DNA of 64,000 nucleotides from the NCBI RefSeq assembly GCF_014596085.1, contig NZ_JACCJY010000013.1, positions 124,001-188,000 on the forward strand, read 5' to 3'. Made by a program: the position numbers and the translations under genes. The notes below the pieces were generated by a model. The model saw nothing but the letters and a program-made list of their open reading frames with translations. It had not been told where the DNA came from and did no database searches. The DNA comes from Azospirillum tabaci. GTDB taxonomy: Bacteria > Pseudomonadota > Alphaproteobacteria > Azospirillales > Azospirillaceae. This document shows, piece after piece, positions 27,484 through 35,095 of this stretch; position 1 is the stretch's first letter; each line of letters begins with the position of its first letter.

Positions 27484-27996
27484 TCAGGCGGCCTGACCGG
27501 CTTGGGCGGACAGCGTGGCGGGATCGGTGCCGATCAACCCGGCGATCACGTCCAGTACGGCGTCCTTGGACTCCTGAAAGTCCTTCTTCCCCATGGCCTT
27601 CGCGGACTGGCTGCGGGCCGTCCACACCGTCACCGTGGCGTCCGTCACGACCACGACGGCATAGCTGTCCATCGGCTTGACGAAGGCAGCCAGACGGACG
27701 GCCTCCGCCTTGGACGACGCGACCAGCGTGCGGCTGTCGGCGTATCCGGCACGGATCAGGGCGAAGCGGCGCAGATGGTCAGGGGTGGGGAAGTCGGCGG
27801 ACAGCCGCTCGGGCAGGTTCTCCCACGCCGTGTTGATGCAGGCGAAATAGTGGCGATGCGAGGCGGCGGAACGGTCCTCCTGCTCGACCAGCCGGTATGC
27901 CTGACCGACAACGAACAGTTCGTCACAGCGCTTCCCAAAGCCCGGCATGGGGGTGAAGCAGTCGCCTTCCCAGCGGAACGGGATCGGGTTGGTCAT
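27484..27996 (-). CDS. DUF1367-like phage protein
   Basis: A 170-residue protein. The layout (an N-terminal beta segment, HYFACINTAWENLPE, then HLRRFALIRAGYAD, and a C-terminal DFQESKDAVLDVIAGLIG helix) resembles DUF1367 proteins found beside recombination genes in lambdoid phages. The match is by eye. It overlaps the Ref-like gene as ATGA and so is probably co-translated with it. Confidence 0.6.
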   Translation of the reverse strand: MTNPIPFRWEGDCFTPMPGFGKRCDELFVVGQAYRLVEQEDRSAASHRHYFACINTAWENLPERLSADFPTPDHLRRFALIRAGYADSRTLVASSKAEAVRLAAFVKPMDSYAVVVVTDATVTVWTARSQSAKAMGKKDFQESKDAVLDVIAGLIGTDPATLSAQAGQAA

Positions 27997-28355
27997 AGCC
28001 CCTGCGCCTTCTTCGCGAGGTAGCGTTTCCAGGCCGGGGAGGCGGCGGCGAACTCCCGCGCCAGCTTCAGCATGTCAATGCAGTGCCGGCGCTGGAACTC
28101 CAGCTCCCCGACGTTGTGCTGCTGGCGGTGATGCTCGGAACACAGGCTGATGGCGCGGTCGTCGCTGGGCTTCATCCCCATGCCGCCGTCGCCGTGGGTG
28201 CGGACGTGGGCGGCCTCGATGGGGCGGCCCTGACAGCCGGGGACGCAGCAACCGTGCTGGCGGACGAAGGCGAGGTGGCCGGGGCAGCGGTCGCGCTGTG
28301 GGCGGCCGGTGTCGGTCTTGCGCTTGGGGAGGCGGGCGGGGAGCATGGCCGTCAC
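27993..28355 (-). CDS. Ref/DUF968-like HNH nuclease
   Basis: A 120-residue protein with CCVPGCQGRPIEAAHVRTHGDGGMG and SLCSEHHRQQHN, the zinc and HNH-type residues of the DUF968/Ref family. Phage P1 Ref is a RecA-dependent nuclease that makes targeted double-strand breaks. Placement next to an ERF annealase fits a phage recombination module. ATGA overlaps join it to both neighbours. Confidence 0.78.
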   Translation of the reverse strand: MTAMLPARLPKRKTDTGRPQRDRCPGHLAFVRQHGCCVPGCQGRPIEAAHVRTHGDGGMGMKPSDDRAISLCSEHHRQQHNVGELEFQRRHCIDMLKLAREFAAASPAWKRYLAKKAQGL

Positions 28356-29002
28356 TCCGCGGCGTGGGCCGGAGTGGTCAGCAGCTTCTTCCGGTCGCCC
28401 GCGACGCGCGCCAGCTCCTCATAGAGCGGCTTGGGAAGCTCGCGGAGGTGCTTGATGTGCTCACGCCAGAAATTGGTCAGCTCGTCCGGCGTCTCGGACA
28501 TCTCAATGCCCATGCGGATCGTCTCGGCGGCGGCCTTCTCGCCATCGGTCGGCTCCTGCTGGCGTCCGGATGGCGTCATGCCGGTGTCCCGGTCCTTGCC
28601 CTGCCCGCCGCGCCCGCTGGCTGCTTCGCCGTCGTCGTCCTCCGGCGCAACGCCGACCATGGCGGCCAGCGAATAGCGGCGCAGGTAGGTGATGACGGAG
28701 CCGAGCGCCTGGGCGTCAGCCTTCGCAGGCTTGCAGGCCATGACGCTGCGCATCCATTCGCCGGACGAATGGGCAAGGGTTGTGGTGAGCGTGACGGCCC
28801 CGTTCTCGTCCGTGCCGGGGGCCTGGACAACCGCAATCCCGTTCGCGGCGAGCTGCGTGCGGCAGGCTTCCCACACGCTGGACAGGTCGGCGTACTTGTT
28901 GCGGAAGTGCGGGTTTTCGCTGTCCTTCTTCGCGCCTTCGATGGCCCCCTGCGCCTTGGCGAGTGCGGCGGAAATGGCGGCGATGCTGTCGCTGGTCTGC
29001 AT
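28352..29002 (-). CDS. ERF-family single-strand annealing recombinase
   Basis: A 216-residue protein that should anneal single strands during phage recombination and genome circularisation. The ERF core is in the first 130 residues: NPHFRNKYADLSSVWEA, GIAVVQAP, and KADAQALGSVITYLRRYSLAAMVGV. A flexible Gly/Asp-rich linker (about 125-160) leads to a C-terminal helical domain. Start at 29002 is 1 base after the stop of the upstream gene. Family assignment is confident. Confidence 0.88.
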   Translation of the reverse strand: MQTSDSIAAISAALAKAQGAIEGAKKDSENPHFRNKYADLSSVWEACRTQLAANGIAVVQAPGTDENGAVTLTTTLAHSSGEWMRSVMACKPAKADAQALGSVITYLRRYSLAAMVGVAPEDDDGEAASGRGGQGKDRDTGMTPSGRQQEPTDGEKAAAETIRMGIEMSETPDELTNFWREHIKHLRELPKPLYEELARVAGDRKKLLTTPAHAAE

Positions 29003-29003
29003 C

Positions 29004-29774
29004 TCAGACGGCCTTCTGTTCGGTGCGGATCTCAAAGCCGGGGATGTCGCGTTTGCCGGCGCGAACGTCGCGCTCGGCGAAGCCCTGGAGGATGGCGGTC
29101 ATCTCGTCCCGGTTGGCGGCCCAGTAGTGCAGGACGGCGGCGCGGGGGTCGGTCATGACCGGCGCGTGGATGGTGCGCAGGGAGACCGCGCGGCCGAACT
29201 GACCGTTGCCGGCCTTGGCGCCGTCGTTCTCCGCCTTGGTGGCGGCGCGTTCGGCCTTCTGCGCCTCCTTCAGCAGCGCTTCGGCGGCGGCCGCCTGCTC
29301 CAGATTGGCGGCGTCACGGGCGCGGATGGCGGCCTCAGCGGCGCGGCGCTTCTCGTCCGCATCCTGGCGGGCCTTTTCGGCGGCGGCGCGCTTCTCCGCC
29401 TCCAGCTTCTCCAGCCACGGGGCCAGAGCCTTCTTGCAGGCGTCGGTGGCGAGCTTCGCCTTCTCCAGGATCGGCTTATAGGCGGCGTCCACCGCCTGCC
29501 CGGCCTTCAGGTGCGGCTCCTTGTCTGCCTTGCGGGCGGCGTCGGCGGCCTTCTCCGCGGCGCGGATCATGTTCAGCAGGTTGGCGATGCCGTCCGCCAA
29601 TTCCTGGCTGTCCACCGTTGCACCGTCGAGCCACAGCGCGGCTTCGTCGTAGAGCTTGGAGACTTCGGCTTCGGACTTCTCGAACGGGGTCGGCTCCGGG
29701 GCGCCGTTGCTGCCGATCACGGCGCGCGGGTTCTCCGCGGCATCGTCGGCGTGGATGCGGGTGATCGCGTTCAT
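29004..29774 (-). CDS. Hypothetical coiled-coil phage protein
   Basis: A 256-residue protein dominated by a long Ala/Lys/Glu-rich helix (about residues 60-200). A short conserved-looking C-terminal domain follows (YWAANRDEMTAILQGFAERDVRAG). Directly upstream of ERF, where phages often encode a nuclease accessory or single-strand-binding partner; no such motif is visible. ATGA overlap with the upstream gene. Confidence 0.65.
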   Translation of the reverse strand: MNAITRIHADDAAENPRAVIGSNGAPEPTPFEKSEAEVSKLYDEAALWLDGATVDSQELADGIANLLNMIRAAEKAADAARKADKEPHLKAGQAVDAAYKPILEKAKLATDACKKALAPWLEKLEAEKRAAAEKARQDADEKRRAAEAAIRARDAANLEQAAAAEALLKEAQKAERAATKAENDGAKAGNGQFGRAVSLRTIHAPVMTDPRAAVLHYWAANRDEMTAILQGFAERDVRAGKRDIPGFEIRTEQKAV

Positions 29775-29986
29775 CGGAAGCTCATCGGCTCGGTGTTGGA
29801 GACGATGCCGGCCAAGTCGGAGGCGGCATCGGTGACGTTGGCGACGAGCCACGTCATCTCGTCGTGAAGGTCCGGGGACGCGTTGGCGAACACCCGGTCG
29901 ATGATGGCCTTCAGGGCTGCGGCGTGACGGTGCGCCTCGATCAGGTCGGCGCGCTCGTCTGGAGCAAGGCGGTGGAGACAGGCCAT
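29771..29986 (-). CDS. Small hypothetical protein
   Basis: A 71-residue, mainly helical acidic protein with no recognised family. Its stop overlaps the next start as ATGA. Confidence 0.55.
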   Translation of the reverse strand: MACLHRLAPDERADLIEAHRHAAALKAIIDRVFANASPDLHDEMTWLVANVTDAASDLAGIVSNTEPMSFR

Positions 29987-29989
29987 GGC

Positions 29990-30235
29990 TCAGTGCCCCG
30001 TGCGAGCGAGCCGGCGCAGCTTGGTCAGCGTCGGCAGGAGGGCGGCGGCGACTTCCGGGTGGGCCTCGATGGCGGCGGACACTTCGTCCCGGCACTCCTG
30101 GACGGTATCGACCACGGAGCGGATGGCGCCGTAGAGCTTCTGCGGCTGCTCCTCCAGGGACTCCGCGACGGTGTAGAGGGTGTCGATGTAGTCCGTGCTG
30201 TGAGCGCGGATCGGCGTGGAGAGCATTGCGGTCAT
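29990..30235 (-). CDS. Small hypothetical protein
   Basis: An 81-residue helical protein (DYIDTLYTVAESLEEQPQKL). Start MTAMLST was chosen because upstream residues of the open frame overlap the adjacent membrane-peptide gene. Not recognised. Confidence 0.55.
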   Translation of the reverse strand: MTAMLSTPIRAHSTDYIDTLYTVAESLEEQPQKLYGAIRSVVDTVQECRDEVSAAIEAHPEVAAALLPTLTKLRRLARTGH

Positions 30236-30245
30236 GGCGTGTCCC

Positions 30246-30410
30246 TCACGGCAGGAAGAAGTTGACGGCCGCATACAGGCCGAGGCCGATGGTGGTGAAG
30301 ACGATGGCGGCGGCTCTGGTGAAGACGATCACGAAGGCAAGCTCGGCAGCGTCCATGTCAGCTTCCGCGATGGGGCCGCTGACGGCGGGGTCTTCGAGGG
30401 CGGAGCGCAT
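30246..30410 (-). CDS. Small single-pass membrane peptide
   Basis: A 54-residue peptide with an acidic N terminus and one strong membrane helix (about residues 24-50, AFVIVFTRAAAIVFTTIGLGL) ending NFFLP. The ATG at 30410 overlaps the upstream stop as TGATG, which supports translation. No family recognised; phage small membrane peptides may affect host envelope or exclusion. Confidence 0.65.
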   Translation of the reverse strand: MRSALEDPAVSGPIAEADMDAAELAFVIVFTRAAAIVFTTIGLGLYAAVNFFLP

Positions 30411-31165
30411 CACGCGGCCTCCTGCGAGGGGATGGCGTCGATGTTCGAGCGGATGACGGTGAAGGTCAGGGCGACGACGAACGGGTTAGCAGCCCAGGCG
30501 TCATCTCCGTGCAGGCGCCGCCAATAGTTGGCGAATGCCATGCGCGCAGAGCCGAGGGCGCAGTCCGCGAGGCGCTTGGCGTACGGGCTGGTGCGGGCTC
30601 TGTGCTCGGCTTCCTCCCAATTCATGGGCCAAGAGTCAGCAGGCCAACGTGCGGTCTGGAATGTCTGGCCACCATCGACCGACATCTGGCATTCGCGGAA
30701 ACCGGTGTCGCGCTGCGTCGCCCCTTCCGCCCGCGCGTCCTCTTCGCTGATATCCTGGAGCCGTTCGACCTTCACGCCCTCCACCACCAGCGTCAGACGG
30801 GAGGCCCGGCGGGGCATGTGGATGGAGGGGATCGGCTTTATAGGGTGGAGGCCGTCTTCAGGCGTCGCGCGATACCATGGGCGCTTCTCCCACGTCTCGG
30901 CCCACGTCTCCCGGACCCACAGCCGGTCGCCGACCGCAAAGCGCACCTTCTGTTCGGTCAGCACGCCCGCGCCGTTCTTCCAGAGCCAGATGCGCGGACG
31001 CGGGTCGCCTTCGAGGTGCTGTAGCCCGACGTCGCACATCGTTCCTTTGTCATCGACCGCGAACGTCTTCGGCTGCGGCTTCAGGATGCGGCGCGTCTGC
31101 GTCTTGCTGCCGGCAAGCAGCGCCTTGATCATCGGCGCGCTGAAGATGATCGGGATGTCACGCAT
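30410..31165 (-). CDS. Phage ASCH-like domain protein
   Basis: A 251-residue protein beginning MRDIPIIFSAPMIKALLAG followed by SKTQTRR, the N-terminal signature of a widespread phage protein family with an ASCH-like (PUA-related) fold. VGDRLWVRETWA and the DISEEDARAEG segment also fit. The role is unknown; ASCH domains are thought to bind RNA or modified bases. It is joined to both neighbours by TGATG overlaps. Confidence 0.75.
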   Translation of the reverse strand: MRDIPIIFSAPMIKALLAGSKTQTRRILKPQPKTFAVDDKGTMCDVGLQHLEGDPRPRIWLWKNGAGVLTEQKVRFAVGDRLWVRETWAETWEKRPWYRATPEDGLHPIKPIPSIHMPRRASRLTLVVEGVKVERLQDISEEDARAEGATQRDTGFRECQMSVDGGQTFQTARWPADSWPMNWEEAEHRARTSPYAKRLADCALGSARMAFANYWRRLHGDDAWAANPFVVALTFTVIRSNIDAIPSQEAA

Positions 31166-31491
31166 CACGCGGCCTCCGGCTTGCCGAAGGCGCCGCAGAA
31201 GCCTTGGCGGCTCCCAGCATCCATTTCCCAGACCTCCCGTCCGGCCGTCGACACGCGACCAGTCGGCGCCCACGGCGGTTCCGGCGTCGGGTCATTGCGC
31301 CCCACGAGGCGTTGGTAAGCGGTTTTCTCGCCGGCCCACCGCCACGCCATGCAGTCTGAGGCGATGCAAAGGCAATCACCATCCGGCTTGTTGGTGCGCA
31401 CGCGATTGATGGAAAGCGGGGGCTCGGCTTGGTCAGAGGCCCGTGCCTTCGGGCACCACTTGGTACGGGCCTGTTCTTCGGTCATCAGCAT
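31165..31491 (-). CDS. Small Cys-containing phage protein
   Basis: A 108-residue protein with TKWCPKAR near the N terminus and CLCIASDCMAWRW near residue 45, four cysteines that could bind zinc. Proteins with this WCP...C...CMAWRW pattern commonly neighbour the ASCH-like gene in phages. The ATG at 31491 has GGGAGA upstream; an ATG at 31485 is possible. Confidence 0.65.
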   Translation of the reverse strand: MLMTEEQARTKWCPKARASDQAEPPLSINRVRTNKPDGDCLCIASDCMAWRWAGEKTAYQRLVGRNDPTPEPPWAPTGRVSTAGREVWEMDAGSRQGFCGAFGKPEAA

Positions 31492-31579
31492 AGGGGGTCT
31501 CCCTTGGTGTCTCGGCTATCGGCAGCGGACCGGTGATCCGCTCTCGGTAGCCGGCGGCGGGGTGGCCGCTGGCGTACGG

Positions 31580-32332
31580 TCAGGCGGCGATGTCTTGAGC
31601 GGCGATGTGGCAGAGGATTGAGCATTCGATGTCTGGCTCGACCTCGCTGGAGTCGATGGCCGGGTCCAGTTCGTCCAGGAACAGGCGCTCGTCGTTCACC
31701 CGGACCAGCCTGGCGCCGAGCCTGCGGGACAGTTCGGCCATGCGGTTGAACTGCTCTGGGAAGTGGCGGCGCATCCGGTTCCAGTAGCCGGGGCTGGTGG
31801 CCTTCGGGCACGGCAGGCAGTTGTTGTTCTGGAAGCCGAGCAAATAGACTGCAGGGATAGCGATCCCGGCGCGCTCGATCATGGCGAGGCAATCGGCCTT
31901 GCGCAGCCCGGCGTCGATCAGCGGCGTCTCTAACCAAACATCCGGGTTCTGCTCGCGGAAGCGATCAGAGCGGCGCCGCTCCTCCTCGGTGAAGCCGAAG
32001 ACATGCAGGTCGCCCGGCCGCTCAAATGCCCACCGCGGAGCCTTCTTGAGTTCGCCAGTGCAGGGAGCCCCGCTGATCCCGGAGACGAACTTCCGCTTCT
32101 CCCATACCGCCCATGTGTCGGCGAACTCCGGGCTCTTTAGCACCTCGACTGGCGCGTTGAACCACCTGACGCAATCGGCCATGAACCGCTCGTTGTCCGG
32201 GTGCTCGGCTCCGGTGTCGGTGTATGCGATCACCACCTCGTGCTCGCCGCGGTATTTCTTCAGCGCTAGCTTCGCCGCGACGGCAGAGGCAGCGCCGCAG
32301 GAGAACCACACGACTACACGCTTGATCTTCAT
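31580..32332 (-). CDS. PP-loop ATPase, PAPS-reductase-like
   Basis: A 250-residue member of the adenine-nucleotide alpha hydrolase superfamily. The PP-loop is SCGAAS (11-16) and the strand-turn VIAYTDTGAEHPDN follows. A CTGELKK motif (Cys91) and a C-terminal CLPC pair (172-175) are present. Phage members of this group are called PAPS reductase/sulfotransferase-like, but substrates are unknown; roles in DNA or nucleotide thiolation or in host sulfur metabolism are possible. It is not a canonical CysH. It lies in the leftward operon. Confidence 0.78.
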   Translation of the reverse strand: MKIKRVVVWFSCGAASAVAAKLALKKYRGEHEVVIAYTDTGAEHPDNERFMADCVRWFNAPVEVLKSPEFADTWAVWEKRKFVSGISGAPCTGELKKAPRWAFERPGDLHVFGFTEEERRRSDRFREQNPDVWLETPLIDAGLRKADCLAMIERAGIAIPAVYLLGFQNNNCLPCPKATSPGYWNRMRRHFPEQFNRMAELSRRLGARLVRVNDERLFLDELDPAIDSSEVEPDIECSILCHIAAQDIAA

Positions 32333-32385
32333 GGGCTGTCTCCTGTTTGTCGGTATCCGGCGGGCGTGTGGAGCGAGAGGAGCGG

Positions 32386-32586
32386 TCAGGCGGCCAACAG
32401 GTCCAGGTATCGACCGTGGAGCATGGCCGCGAACTCGGCGTCTCCGCGGTCAGGCTCGCCGAACATCTGGCCGAAGTCGGCGAAGGCGGCGAACATCTCC
32501 GCCCCTTCGCGGACATCGGCGAGGCCGCCGCGGTTCAGCCAGTCGATCAGAGACGGGGCCGGGGAGTAGTTGGGGGCGCTGGTCAT
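32386..32586 (-). CDS. Small hypothetical protein
   Basis: A 66-residue helical protein (DWLNRGGLADVREGAEMFAAF). TGATG overlap with the upstream gene supports the start. Not recognised. Confidence 0.55.
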   Translation of the reverse strand: MTSAPNYSPAPSLIDWLNRGGLADVREGAEMFAAFADFGQMFGEPDRGDAEFAAMLHGRYLDLLAA

Positions 32587-32975
32587 CACGCCTCTCCCGT
32601 GCCGGTGGCCGCAGAGAGGGCGGCGCATTCCGCCTTGTGGAGTTTGGCGATACGGACGGCAGCGGGGCTTGTCGGCCACTTCGGGTCGCTGTCCGGGTCG
32701 ATCATGTCAGCGACGGCGGCCATAGCTTCCCAGAACGCCACGGCCCTGATGGAAGCCCTATCGGCGTCGCTAACCCGCTTGGTACCGTCCACCCCCAGCA
32801 TCGCGTCGATCTGCTCGGGGGGCTCGGCGTAGTAATTCGCGCTGTCATGGTCGATCAGAAGGACGCGCGATCCGCCTTTGCGATTGGCGGTGTACCAAGT
32901 GATGTGATCGGCGTTGACGCGCTCCTTGTTGCCGTCCGTGTCGGTCAGCGTGATGAACTTCGGCGTGCTGGTCAT
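32586..32975 (-). CDS. Hypothetical phage protein
   Basis: A 129-residue protein. The N-terminal 60 residues (FITLTDTDGNKERVNADHITW then LIDHDSANYYAEPPEQIDAML) form a small beta-rich module that faintly resembles FlbD-type domains; the C-terminal half is helical. Function unknown. Confidence 0.55.
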   Translation of the reverse strand: MTSTPKFITLTDTDGNKERVNADHITWYTANRKGGSRVLLIDHDSANYYAEPPEQIDAMLGVDGTKRVSDADRASIRAVAFWEAMAAVADMIDPDSDPKWPTSPAAVRIAKLHKAECAALSAATGTGEA

Positions 32976-33002
32976 GTTGGTGTCCCCCGTGTGCTGTGGT
33001 GG

Positions 33003-33179
33003 TCAGGCCGTGGCGTCCAGCGCGTAATCAGCGGCGCACTTCTGCTCCAGCCAGTAGGCGGACAGGCGCGGCTTCTGGTACGGCGTGGTGGCGGTCGCGG
33101 GCTGCGGCTTGTAGGCGTCGGCGTAAAGCCGGTTGGAGACGATGCGGCGGCTCTGTGCGGCGCGTTCGGTGGCGGTCAT
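33003..33179 (-). CDS. First gene of leftward operon, small basic protein
   Basis: A 58-residue basic protein (MTATERAAQSRRIVSNRL), with GAGGGGGAA before the ATG. The open frame extends upstream into the promoter, so this start is chosen. It begins about 140 bases after the leftward promoter, the slot where many temperate phages put an antiterminator or host-takeover peptide, but no such motif is visible. Confidence 0.55.
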   Translation of the reverse strand: MTATERAAQSRRIVSNRLYADAYKPQPATATTPYQKPRLSAYWLEQKCAADYALDATA

Positions 33180-33320
33180 CGGTTCCCCCTCGTTGAATTC
33201 CCTTCCCCGAGAAGGCCGCCGGGCGCTGCTGGATGGAGCGCGGCCCGGCGGTGAGTCTAGGGAGGAACCGCCACCCCATCCGGCTGATCGGTGATCCCGA
33301 AGAGGGGTGGCGTGAGAGGA

Positions 33321-33374
33321 ATAGTAAGCGACGCTTACGGCGATGTGCAACAAAAAAATGAAAGCGACGCTTAC
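33321..33374 (-). promoter_or_regulatory. Leftward early promoter (PL) with two repressor operators
   Basis: On the minus strand: TTGCAC (33345-33350), an 18-base spacer and TACTAT (33321-33326). A perfect 15-bp palindrome, GTAAGCGTCGCTTAC (33324-33338), overlaps the spacer and -10. A second copy with one mismatch lies just upstream of the -35 (33360-33374). The same palindrome and spacing occur at the cro promoter, so the phage repressor very probably silences this operon in the lysogen. Confidence 0.85.
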
Positions 33375-33453
33375 ATTGTCGGAGAGGCGCAATCTCGCCC
33401 ATACTCGTCACGGTGGCGCGTGACGTCGGGCGCTCATGCGAGGGTATGTGTCG

Positions 33454-33741
33454 ATGGCGGTTGTTGCTCAGATGGTCGGCGGCCTCGTGCCAACCTTCTT
33501 CCTCAGGGCTTTGATGCTGTGGCTTCTGAAGAGCTGGGATGGCGGCGCCAGGAAGCTGGTGCTGGCCAACGCGGTGTCGCTGCTGATCGCTGCCCTGGTC
33601 GGCGGAATGGGGCTCGCTGATGAAGGGGCGTTCGCCCCGCTCAAGGCGGTGAGCGTCTACGCCATCCCGCAGGCCCTATGGCTGGCCTTTGATCTGCTGC
33701 GACTCAGGGGAAAGCGCCCCGAGCTGGCGCCGGGCCGCTAA
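33454..33741 (+). CDS. Small multi-pass membrane protein
   Basis: A 95-residue protein with three hydrophobic segments (AQMVGGLVPTFFLRALMLWLL; LANAVSLLIAALVGGMGL; SVYAIPQALWLAFDLL). It has no recognised family. It is divergent from the leftward operon and could be transcribed in the lysogen, where a membrane protein might serve superinfection exclusion (inference from position only). An in-frame ATG at 33436 would add 6 residues. Confidence 0.6.
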   Translation: MAVVAQMVGGLVPTFFLRALMLWLLKSWDGGARKLVLANAVSLLIAALVGGMGLADEGAFAPLKAVSVYAIPQALWLAFDLLRLRGKRPELAPGR

Positions 33742-33771
33742 GCCCGCGTGGTTGAGGTGAGGGAGGGGAAG

Positions 33772-34047
33772 ATGGCCGAAGACCTGTCCGCCCGCGTGGC
33801 GGCCCTGGAGTTGCTGGTGGAGCTACTTGTCCTTGAGCGCTGCATGATGAGCGCGGACCCATTGGCAACCATCAAGGCCGGGATGAACGGACTCACCAAG
33901 ATCGCCGCGGAATGGCCGGGCGTGCCGCTGGAGGCCACCGACGCCATGGCGGAAATCCTGGCGAGGGTGATGGAGCGGATAGGCGAGGGATCCGCTGTAG
34001 GTGATTTGGCAGAGGGGGTTACCGCCCCCCTACGGCGCGCAGGATAG
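33772..34047 (+). CDS. Small helical hypothetical protein
   Basis: A 91-residue protein, Leu/Ala-rich and probably a coiled coil at its N terminus (ARVAALELLVELLVLERCMM). A strong GGGAGGGGAA precedes the ATG at 33772. It follows the membrane protein by 30 bases and probably shares its transcript. Its 3' end overlaps the convergent gene by 29 bases. Confidence 0.6.
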   Translation: MAEDLSARVAALELLVELLVLERCMMSADPLATIKAGMNGLTKIAAEWPGVPLEATDAMAEILARVMERIGEGSAVGDLAEGVTAPLRRAG

Positions 34048-34258
34048 CGGCCAGTTTCTTCGCGGCCTCATCAGACGTTAACTGAGCAAGCACTTCCGGA
34101 GGGGAGGATGGATCGGTTCTGTCTATGGACAACAGATAAAGGCCAATCCCCAATGACGTCGAGCCGCCTTCGATGTTGCTTGCCTCTTCTCGAGTGATGG
34201 GTCCGATGCATAGCGAGCGCCTATCCGATATCACGGCCTCGGCGAAGAACTCTTCCAT
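34019..34258 (-). CDS. Hypothetical protein, divergent partner of the 234-residue gene
   Basis: A 79-residue protein (SNIEGGSTSLGIGLYLLSIDRT in the middle; LTSDEAAKKLAAIL near the end). GAGGGG precedes the ATG. Its start lies only 30 bases from the divergent start at 34289, so the two share one regulatory interval. Base use is less GC-rich than nearby phage genes. No family recognised. Confidence 0.55.
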   Translation of the reverse strand: MEEFFAEAVISDRRSLCIGPITREEASNIEGGSTSLGIGLYLLSIDRTDPSSPPEVLAQLTSDEAAKKLAAILRAVGGR

Positions 34259-34288
34259 GATTTCACCCCTCATCCATAGGAATGCATG

Positions 34289-34993
34289 ATGGCTAAGGCG
34301 AATAACGACCCGCGCATGTCCATAAACAAGCTGAGCGAATACATTGTTGCCAAAGCGGCGAGACAAACCCGGATCATCAGGGATCAGAAGTACCCGCCGC
34401 CGTACATTACAACATACTATCGCGATGCGCAAGAGGTTATTTCGCAATTTATAGCAAACGGTCTGTCGGATCAAAGCATTCTCGAAAAGCGTATTGCAGT
34501 ATTAGACCAGAAGGTTCCGGCAAATACTTATGAGCAGAGAAGAAATTCCGGCAACATCGAGGCTATCGACAAATTCATCAACATTGTTGATGATATTAAT
34601 CTTTTCGGCGCAACCCCAAAGCTGGCCCCTCAGCAATCTCAGTCACTGCGCATACGCAATGTCGATATCAGCGTCCGTCCAGAGGTTATCCTGACCGGGA
34701 AGAACACCAAGGGAAAGCCGACGATTGGTGGCGTGAAGTTGCACTTCCCATCATCAAGCAGCCTAACGACCGATTGCGCTGGGTATATTTCCGCAGGATT
34801 GCAGGAGTATTTTCGGTGGTTCCATATCGACGACGGCGCGGTGGATCATCGCATCAGCTTTGTGATCGACGTGGGTTCCGGGACCATTCACGAGGGTGCC
34901 AAATCTGTTAAGCAGCGGATGAAGGACATTGAAGCCGCTTGTGAACAGATTGCCAATCTATGGCCCACTATCACGCCGCCGGCCAGCGAATAG
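34289..34993 (+). CDS. Unknown accessory protein of low GC
   Basis: A 234-residue cytosolic protein, not assigned. The N-terminal half is helical (NKLSEYIVAKAARQTRIIRD, AQEVISQFIANGLSDQ); the C-terminal half looks alpha/beta (ISVRPEVILTG, GKPTIGGVKLHFP, ISFVIDVGSGTIHEGAKS). Codon use is clearly more AT-rich than in flanking phage genes, a sign of separate acquisition. It lies in the lysogeny segment between the leftward promoter and cI, a usual site for exclusion or defence genes. ATG 34286 and 34289 are adjacent alternatives. Confidence 0.65.
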   Translation: MAKANNDPRMSINKLSEYIVAKAARQTRIIRDQKYPPPYITTYYRDAQEVISQFIANGLSDQSILEKRIAVLDQKVPANTYEQRRNSGNIEAIDKFINIVDDINLFGATPKLAPQQSQSLRIRNVDISVRPEVILTGKNTKGKPTIGGVKLHFPSSSSLTTDCAGYISAGLQEYFRWFHIDDGAVDHRISFVIDVGSGTIHEGAKSVKQRMKDIEAACEQIANLWPTITPPASE

Positions 34994-35012
34994 GCCGCGC
35001 ACTGTCTCTCCG

Positions 35013-35030
35013 GGGCGCCTTCGGGCGCCC
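35013..35030 (+). terminator. Hairpin after the low-GC gene
   Basis: GGGCGCC-TTCG-GGCGCCC is a perfect 7-bp stem with a stable UUCG-type tetraloop 20 bases after the stop codon. The trailing sequence is only weakly T-rich. Confidence 0.6.
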
Positions 35031-35095
35031 TTCGCGTTTCCGGGTTTGCACTTCAGCGGCGGGCTGGCTGCTTGCCCTGGGGTGGCCGCCGGGCA

